Part shown: in pieces, positions 6,877 to 10,961 of the stretch
Numbering within the stretch: position 1 is the first letter of the stretch
Layout: the number at the start of each line of letters is the position of its first letter
Source: PHET01 sp038202795
GTDB lineage: Bacteria; Actinomycetota; Coriobacteriia; Anaerosomatales; PHET01
Assembly: GCA_038202795.1 (NCBI GenBank)
Contig: JBBREQ010000077.1
Location: 1 to 10,961 of the forward strand
Length of the DNA stretch: 10,961 nt
Direction of reading: 5' to 3'
Program-made: the position numbers and the translations under genes
The notes under the pieces: model-generated
Database searches by the model: none
Told to the model about the DNA's origin: nothing
The model's input: only the letters and a program-made list of their open reading frames with translations

Positions 6877-9069
6877 TTAGATGTCGCGGCGCCTGAGCAA
6901 GCGCATCCCATTGAGTATCACCAGAAGTGAGACGCCTGTATCGGCGAACACCGCCATCCACAGAGTCGCAACGCCGGTGAGCGCGAGAACAAGGAAGACC
7001 GCCTTGACGGCGATCGAGAACGCCACATTCACGCGAATCGTCGAGCGCGTCCTGCGCCCCAGCGCAAAGAAGCCGGGAAGCGCGCACAGGTCATCACGCA
7101 TGAGTGCGACATCGGCAGTCTCGAGCGCGGTGTCGCTACCGGCCGCCCCCATCGCGATACCGATGTCGGCCGCAGCAAGCGCCGGTGCGTCGTTGACGCC
7201 GTCGCCTACCATCGCGACGACTCCGTAGCGCTCCTGCAGCACCCGGACGGCATCGACCTTGGCTGCCGGCAGGAGCCGCGCCAGAATCCCGGTGAGCCCC
7301 GTGGCCGCCGCGACCGCTTCTGCAACCCGTTCGTTGTCGCCGGTGAGCATGATGAGATGCTCGATTCCGCCGCTCTTGACCGCCTCGATCGCTGCAGCGC
7401 TCTCGGCACGGATCTCGTCGGCCACAGCGATGAGACCGGCCGGTTGCTCTGCTGCCAGCAGCACCAGCACGGTGAGTCCGCGCGCTTCGGCCGCATCGAC
7501 CGCCGGCGTCAGCCCGCCATCGAATGCGACACGGTCCCGCGCGCACGCCGGACTGCACAACTCCCACCGCACGCCGTCTATCACACCGCTGACGCCCACT
7601 CCGGGACGCTCCTCATACTGCTCGACTTGAGTGGCGTTGCGACCTTCGCCGGCCGCAGCCACCACCGCCCGGGCGATCGGATGGTTCGAGTGACTCTCGA
7701 GCACGGCTGCCACCGCAAGCACCTCTGCCTCGCCATGCTCAGCGAAGCCCACCACCTCAGCCACGCGGGTCTTCCCGCGCGTGAGCGTTCCCGTCTTGTC
7801 CAACGCCACCGCGCGCACATCGGCCGCGAGCTCGAGGAATGCCCCGCCCTTGACCAGCACGCCATCTCGACTTGCCCGCGTGATCGCACTCACGATGGAG
7901 ACCGGAGTCGACAGCACCAGAGCGCAGGGGCACGACACCACCAGCACCACGAGCGCACGGTTGATCCACTCGCTCCACGAACCCCACGACGCACCGAGGA
8001 CCGCCGCCATGAGCGGGGGCACGATCGCGATCGCAACCGCCAGGGCGATGACGACCGGCGTGTACCACCGGCTGAAGCGTTCGACGAACGTCTGCGAGGG
8101 CGCCCGCGTTCCCTGGGCCTCCTCGACCAGGAAGACGATGCGCGCAAGCGTCGACTCAGCCGCCAAGGCGGTCGCTTCGACCTCGATGAGTCCGCTGGTG
8201 TTGAGTGTGCCGGCGAACACGCGGTCGCCCACGGTCTTCTCGGCAGGGATGGACTCACCGGTGATAGGCGACTCGTCGATTGCGCTCGCGCCAACCGCTA
8301 CAGAACCGTCAATGGCGATGCGCTCGCCGGGGCGCACCACGATCGTCTCGCCCACGCGTACGCTCGATGCCTCGACGGACTCCACTTCCTGGCCGCGCCG
8401 CACGCGCGCCATCTGCGGCGAGAGGTCCATCAGGTCGCGAATCGAGCGGCGCGTGCGCTCCAACGACCGAGACTCGAGCAGACCGCCCAACGCGAAGAGG
8501 AAGAAGACGGTGGCGCCTTCTCCCCACTCGCCCAACGCCGCGGCGCCGAACACGGCGATGGACATGAGAACGTTCATATCGAGTATGCGAGCCCGCAGCG
8601 AGTTGAGGGCGCGGCGCCAGACGAGCAGTCCGCCAAAGACGATTGCGACCGCGAAGGCGGCTGTGGCCGCCGGTTCGGGCGCGCCGAGCCAGCCCAACAC
8701 GGCACCCACAGCCAAAAACGCTCCGGACCCGGCCGTCGCGACCTCGGTCAAGTGCCGGTCGAGCCACGGGCGCTCGGACGCCGGCTCGGTCTGGGAAGCT
8801 CCGAACTCATCGAGCGTGCGCAGACCGTGGCCGGAGGCCTCGACCGCTGCGACCACCTTGGGGCGCGGGTCGATCACCGGATCGTAGTCGACCAGCAGCG
8901 TGGCAGAGGCGAAGTTCACATCCGCCGAGAACACCCCGTCGATTCGTGCAACCGACGCACCCACGGCGCGCGCACAGTCCGGTCAATCGAGCCCGTCGAT
9001 GCGCCACACCGCACGCGCTGGCTCGGAAGGCTCAACAGCGATGCGGTTGGCCGCGGATCCGTCTCTCAC
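6877..9069 (-). CDS. zntA: P1B-type Zn/Cd/Pb ATPase with in-frame TGA, likely selenoprotein
   Basis: A metal-exporting ATPase of 730 codons if the TGA at 8985-8983 (residue 29) is read through. The N-terminal HMA domain reads GLD-[TGA]-PDCARAVGASVARIDGV, where relatives such as ZntA have GMDCAAC; the TGA replaces the first Cys. Then about eight membrane segments (112-129, 134-151, 162-180, 184-199, 335-359, 369-391, 682-699, 702-725), actuator TGES (270-273), transmembrane CPC (380-382), DKTGT with phosphorylated Asp424, HP (463-464), TGDN (576-579) and GDGVND (622-627). Lys689 and Asp710 (KAVFLV, ADTG) mark the Zn/Cd/Pb subclass. GTG start at 9069-9067 overlaps the arsR stop as GTGA and follows GAGGAG. 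A start at GTG 8964 would have no ribosome site and would cut the HMA domain in half. Alternatives are a sequencing error or a nonsense mutation. Family certain; selenocysteine likely but unproven. Confidence 0.9.
8955..8973 (-). promoter_or_regulatory. Candidate bacterial SECIS hairpin after the TGA
   Basis: Counting the T of TGA as 1, bases 13-18 (GCGCGC) can pair with 26-31 (GUGCGU) in four G-C and two G-U pairs, closing a 7-base loop GCCGUGG (8967-8961). A short lower helix, bases 7-9 with 34-36, is also possible. The stem size, the loop beginning with G and the distance to the TGA roughly fit bacterial SECIS rules. A competing pairing of bases 11-15 with 36-40 would put GU at 22-23 in a larger loop. 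Drawn by eye in GC-rich sequence, so only suggestive. Confidence 0.35.
8983..8985 (-). other. In-frame TGA, candidate selenocysteine codon
   Basis: The only stop in the ATPase frame between the GTG at 9069 and the TAA at 6877. It occupies the first metal-ligand position of the HMA CxxC motif, giving U-P-D-C. TGA-to-Cys exchange at a redox or metal-ligand Cys is the usual signature of a selenocysteine site. A TGC or TGT misread as TGA in one base would look the same. Confidence 0.65.
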
Positions 9070-9404
9070 GAGCGCTCCTCGGCGGCATGTTCGAGTCCCG
9101 CAGCAATCAGCACGCGCACGTGGTCATCCGCAAGCCGGTAGACCGCGCGCTGACCGTCTCGGCGATACGCCACCAGACCGCGATCTCGCAAGAGCCGCAA
9201 CTGGTGGCTCGCCCCTGATTGGCTGATGCCGGCAACCTCGGCCAGGTCGCACACACACAGTTCCTCGTGAGCGAGCGCCTCAAGGATGCGAAAACGCGTG
9301 GGATCGGCCAGAGCGGAGAAGATCGCAGTCGTTCGCAGCACGTTGGCCTCGGCTGCAAGTCCCACCGTCACCCGTTGCACGGCGCTGGAATCGACCGCGC
9401 TCAC
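9066..9404 (-). CDS. ArsR/SmtB-family metal-sensing repressor
   Basis: A 112-residue winged-helix repressor that releases DNA on binding metal. Seen: ALADPTRFRILEAL, the recognition-helix region ISQSGASHQLRLLRDRGLV (about 60-78) and the wing RRDGQRAVYRL. Two possible metal sites are visible: ELCVCDL with Cys50 and Cys52 (alpha-3 type, as in CadC/ArsR), and D93-x-H95-x10-H106-x2-E109, an exact match in spacing to the alpha-5 zinc site of SmtB/CadC. This fits a Zn/Cd sensor controlling the adjoining ATPase. I chose the GTG at 9404 because GGAG lies 6 bases upstream. The in-frame ATG at 9476 (136 residues) has no ribosome site and lies upstream of the -10 element, so it should not be in the transcript; using it would add Cys23, which could complete a CadC-like site. 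The stop TGA overlaps the ATPase GTG. Confidence 0.9.
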   Translation of the reverse strand: MSAVDSSAVQRVTVGLAAEANVLRTTAIFSALADPTRFRILEALAHEELCVCDLAEVAGISQSGASHQLRLLRDRGLVAYRRDGQRAVYRLADDHVRVLIAAGLEHAAEERS

Positions 9405-9455
9405 GGTACACTCCGACGAGGAATCCGTGTCGGAACGCGCCGGGGCATCGTTCGC

Positions 9456-9483
9456 AGTATATGAGTATCTGTTCATATGTTCA
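9456..9483 (-). promoter_or_regulatory. Promoter of the arsR-ATPase operon with ArsR-type operator
   Basis: On the minus strand, -10 TATACT (9461-9456) is preceded after 16 bases by TGAACA (9483-9478) as a -35. Between and across them lies a 20-base near-palindrome at 9459-9478 with outer arms ATATGA and TCATAT. TGTTCAT (plus strand) also occurs twice, at 9470-9476 and 9478-9484. A repressor bound here would block polymerase, which is how ArsR/SmtB proteins act. It is a locally AT-rich island in otherwise GC-rich DNA. Confidence 0.65.
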
Positions 9484-9589
9484 TGTTACAGCGTCGGCGG
9501 AGTGAGCACAACCCGTCCGCCGAACGGCGGCAACCCGCTCAAGTTGGGTACTACCTGCCTCGAAGACATCCACGAAACCGGGAGGGCCC

Positions 9590-10243
9590 GTGTCACCACA
9601 TGCGATCAAGGTCACGGCGATCACACTGCTCGTGGTTGCTGCGATCGGAGCAGCGGCTGGTATCTCGTACTTCGTGCAGCAGCGGCGAATCGACCAACTG
9701 CAGTCCGTGCTGCTCCGCCAGAGGTCCGAGATGAGCACACAGCAGCTGAAGGCGGAGGCCTTGGCGGCGCAAGTCGAGCAACTCACGGGCGCATCGGGTG
9801 CGCCGGCAACCGAGGAACCCGGCACACCGGGAGCCTCCGTGGACCCAGAGGCCGAGTCCATCCCGCAGCCAGAGGCAGCCGAGCAGTTCGCATTCGTGAC
9901 GAAGGCGACTCAGAGCGGCGGGAAGGTCAAGCTTTCGCTGGACTACGCACAGTTCCTCACCGGCGACGCGGCCGCAACGGCGGCTGCGGACGCCGGCGGC
10001 GAGTCTCCTCCGCCCAACGACTACTACATCCTCAACACCAACACGAAGGTCCGCCTGCTGCCGGTAGCTGCCGGAGCGAAGTTCACCGTAGCCTTGTCCT
10101 CACCGGACGACACGAAGGAACTCTCGGCCGCGCAGTTCCGCGATGTGATAGCGAACAACACAGACGGCGCAGCGGATGCGCCGTACTGGTTCACCATCAA
10201 GTCAGGTGTAGTGACCGGCGGCCACGAGCAGTGGACGCCGTAG
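9590..10243 (+). CDS. Membrane-anchored protein of unknown function
   Basis: A 217-residue protein with GTG start behind GGAGG (9581-9585). One hydrophobic segment (about residues 7-28, VTAITLLVVAAIGAAAGISYFV) follows a short N-terminus and looks like an uncleaved signal anchor, leaving the rest outside the membrane. Then a Gln/Arg/Glu-rich helix (about 29-66, with heptad-like spacing; probable coiled coil), an Ala/Pro/Glu-rich linker (about 67-98), and a globular C-terminal domain (about 99-217) containing KVKLSLDYAQFLTGDAAATAA, DYYILNTNTKVRLLPV and PYWFTIKSGVVTGGHEQW. No Cys, no lipobox, no catalytic motif recognised. The C-terminal part resembles short extracellular domains of unnamed Gram-positive secreted proteins. 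Its start lies 185 bases from the divergent arsR start; metal control from the shared region is possible but I see no clear plus-strand promoter. Ends 18 bases from the convergent Cys-rich gene. Confidence 0.82.
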   Translation: MSPHAIKVTAITLLVVAAIGAAAGISYFVQQRRIDQLQSVLLRQRSEMSTQQLKAEALAAQVEQLTGASGAPATEEPGTPGASVDPEAESIPQPEAAEQFAFVTKATQSGGKVKLSLDYAQFLTGDAAATAAADAGGESPPPNDYYILNTNTKVRLLPVAAGAKFTVALSSPDDTKELSAAQFRDVIANNTDGAADAPYWFTIKSGVVTGGHEQWTP

Positions 10244-10261
10244 CGAGCGGAGCTGAGGCGA

Positions 10262-10618
10262 CTATATCCCCAGCCCGAACTCCTCCATCAGCGGATCGAA
10301 CGCCTGTACTTCCCAGTTCACACCCAGCTGGCGAAGGGTCTCGTAGTATTCCTCTTCGGAGTACTCCTTGTTCAGGATGTGGAATCGCGCTCCATTGAGC
10401 CCCACACAGAAGGCGCAGTCGCGACAGTCGATGGACTGGACGCACTCGATGATGCTATCGGAGTTGTGGCAGTTGATGCAGTTGCGCGAGTTGTAGACGT
10501 AATTGCAGTTGCGGCACGCCTCGACGTTGAAACAGCCGTAGTTGTTGGCGCTGTCACGGTCCTGCGTGTGTTCGGTGCGCAGCCGCGTCCACTCGCGAGA
10601 AAGCTCTGCTTGATCCAT
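10262..10618 (-). CDS. Small Cys-rich protein with a three-residue cysteine period
   Basis: 118 residues; ATG at 10618 behind AGGGGG (about 10623-10628). A GTG at 10651 in the same frame lacks a ribosome site. Nine Cys at 29, 35, 38, 47, 50, 59, 65, 68 and 71, all in the same phase of a three-residue repeat, with Val, Ser and Ile filling most other positions of that phase. CxxC pairs recur every 12 residues (35/38, 47/50, then 59 and 71). The following GLNGARFHILNKEYSEEEYYETL (in part, 73-95) resembles a Y-C-I-x-N-K-x-Y-S-K-E-E-Y motif I recall from Cys-rich hypothetical proteins of other bacteria, with the Cys replaced by His80. Function unknown; metal or Fe-S binding or a small beta-solenoid are possible. 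Cytoplasmic by sequence, with no signal peptide. Confidence 0.8.
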   Translation of the reverse strand: MDQAELSREWTRLRTEHTQDRDSANNYGCFNVEACRNCNYVYNSRNCINCHNSDSIIECVQSIDCRDCAFCVGLNGARFHILNKEYSEEEYYETLRQLGVNWEVQAFDPLMEEFGLGI

Positions 10619-10708
10619 GAGTCCCCCTGATCGTGCGCCATCGCGTGACAAGAATGTATCACTACGCGCACTCGTCCGTGCGAACCGGGCGCAACCCCTC
10701 CGCGACTT

Positions 10709-10961
10709 CTATCGGCGACGCTTCTTCACCCCGTGAGCGCTACCCTTGCGCGCGCCCTGCTTGAGCCGCCCCAACACGTCGTCGGCATCAAGCCCCTCGA
10801 TCTCCGTACGCAGCTTGACGACCTGGTCGCGCAGCCGGGCGGCCTGCTCGAAGTCGAGCGCCTCTGATGCGGCGACCATCTCCTCCTCCATGCTCGAGAT
10901 GAGCCTCAGCGCCTCGCTCCGCGGCAGTTTCGCCAGCTCCTTGGCGGCCTCGCCCGCACTC
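10709..10961 (-). CDS. uvrB: UvrB, C-terminal end (partial)
   Basis: The last 83 codons of an excinuclease ABC subunit B gene that runs off the right edge; TAG stop at 10711-10709. It includes the UVR domain, with the family's L-x-F-E-x-A-A-R-L-R-D pattern (LDFEQAARLRDQVVKLR), which binds UvrC in nucleotide excision repair. Upstream in frame is AAKELAKLPRSEALRLISSMEEEM, matching the helix before this domain in UvrB. A short basic tail (KKRRR) ends the protein. UvrC also carries a UVR domain, but there it is internal, so a C-terminal position favours UvrB. Helicase motifs are outside the window. Confidence 0.88.
   Translation of the reverse strand, partial: SAGEAAKELAKLPRSEALRLISSMEEEMVAASEALDFEQAARLRDQVVKLRTEIEGLDADDVLGRLKQGARKGSAHGVKKRRR

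Noticed and set aside
6877..8964. Treating the ATPase as a gene starting at GTG 8964
   Set aside because: No ribosome site before it, it cuts the HMA domain after the CxxC region, and conserved sequence continues upstream to a well-placed GTG at 9069.
8983..8985. Alternative genetic code (TGA read as Trp or Gly)
   Set aside because: acs, ubiB and arsR end at TGA at their expected family lengths, and the aligned residue at this site in relatives is Cys.
7357..9141. Long plus-strand ORF (594 codons) opposite the ATPase gene
   Set aside because: Antisense shadow in GC-rich sequence: Arg/His/Pro-rich, no domain, no ribosome site, fully covered by the motif-rich ATPase on the other strand.
9517..9530. 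CCGCCG-AA-CGGCGG palindrome before the anchored protein gene
   Set aside because: Two-base loop is too tight for a stable hairpin; likely chance in GC-rich DNA, though a protein-binding site is not excluded.
10667..10682. CGCAC/GTGCG hairpin after uvrB as a terminator
   Set aside because: Only five pairs with a six-base loop and no following T-tract on the minus strand.

Overview
The window is high-GC bacterial DNA, densely coding, with many GTG starts. The gene set (GlnD, PduO-type adenosyltransferase, Acs, LarE, UbiB-like kinase, UvrB) and codon use suggest an Actinomycetota-like, probably anaerobic lineage such as Coriobacteriia relatives. That assignment is inference; no taxonomic marker is present.

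Layout. (1) Positions 1-2172, plus strand: the 3' part of a GlnD-type PII uridylyltransferase/uridylyl-removing enzyme, then a PduO-type cob(I)alamin adenosyltransferase. (2) 2177-4177, minus: AMP-forming acetyl-CoA synthetase, convergent with pduO (4 bases between stops). (3) 4342-5169, plus: a LarE-type sulfur transferase, divergent from acs and convergent with the next operon, again with 4 bases between stops. (4) 9404-5174, minus: a tight four-gene operon reading arsR-type metal sensor, P1B-type Zn/Cd ATPase, small phasin-like coiled-coil protein, short UbiB/ABC1-family kinase. (5) 9590-10243, plus: a membrane-anchored protein of unknown function, divergent from the operon. (6) 10618-10262, minus: a small Cys-rich protein. 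(7) 10961-10709, minus: the C-terminal end of UvrB with its UVR domain.

The main discovery candidate is in the metal ATPase. The obvious ORF begins at 8964 and lacks the start of its metal-binding domain. Reading the same frame upstream gives 35 more codons, starting at a GTG that overlaps the arsR stop (GTGA, 9069-9066) behind a good ribosome binding site. The only interruption is one in-frame TGA at 8985-8983, exactly where the first Cys of the CxxC metal-binding motif belongs (G-L-D-[TGA]-P-D-C-A). This looks like a selenocysteine-containing heavy-metal ATPase with a U-x-x-C motif. A hairpin can be drawn just 3' of the TGA as a possible bacterial SECIS. A sequencing error or a true nonsense mutation remains the alternative. 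TGA is a normal stop for acs, ubiB and arsR here, so a changed genetic code is not the explanation.

The operon starts from a well-formed promoter with an ArsR-type near-palindromic operator, and its sensor keeps both an alpha-3 CxC and a perfect alpha-5 D-x-H-x10-H-x2-E zinc site. Metal export, a coiled-coil protein and an atypical kinase therefore seem to be under one metal-responsive switch.
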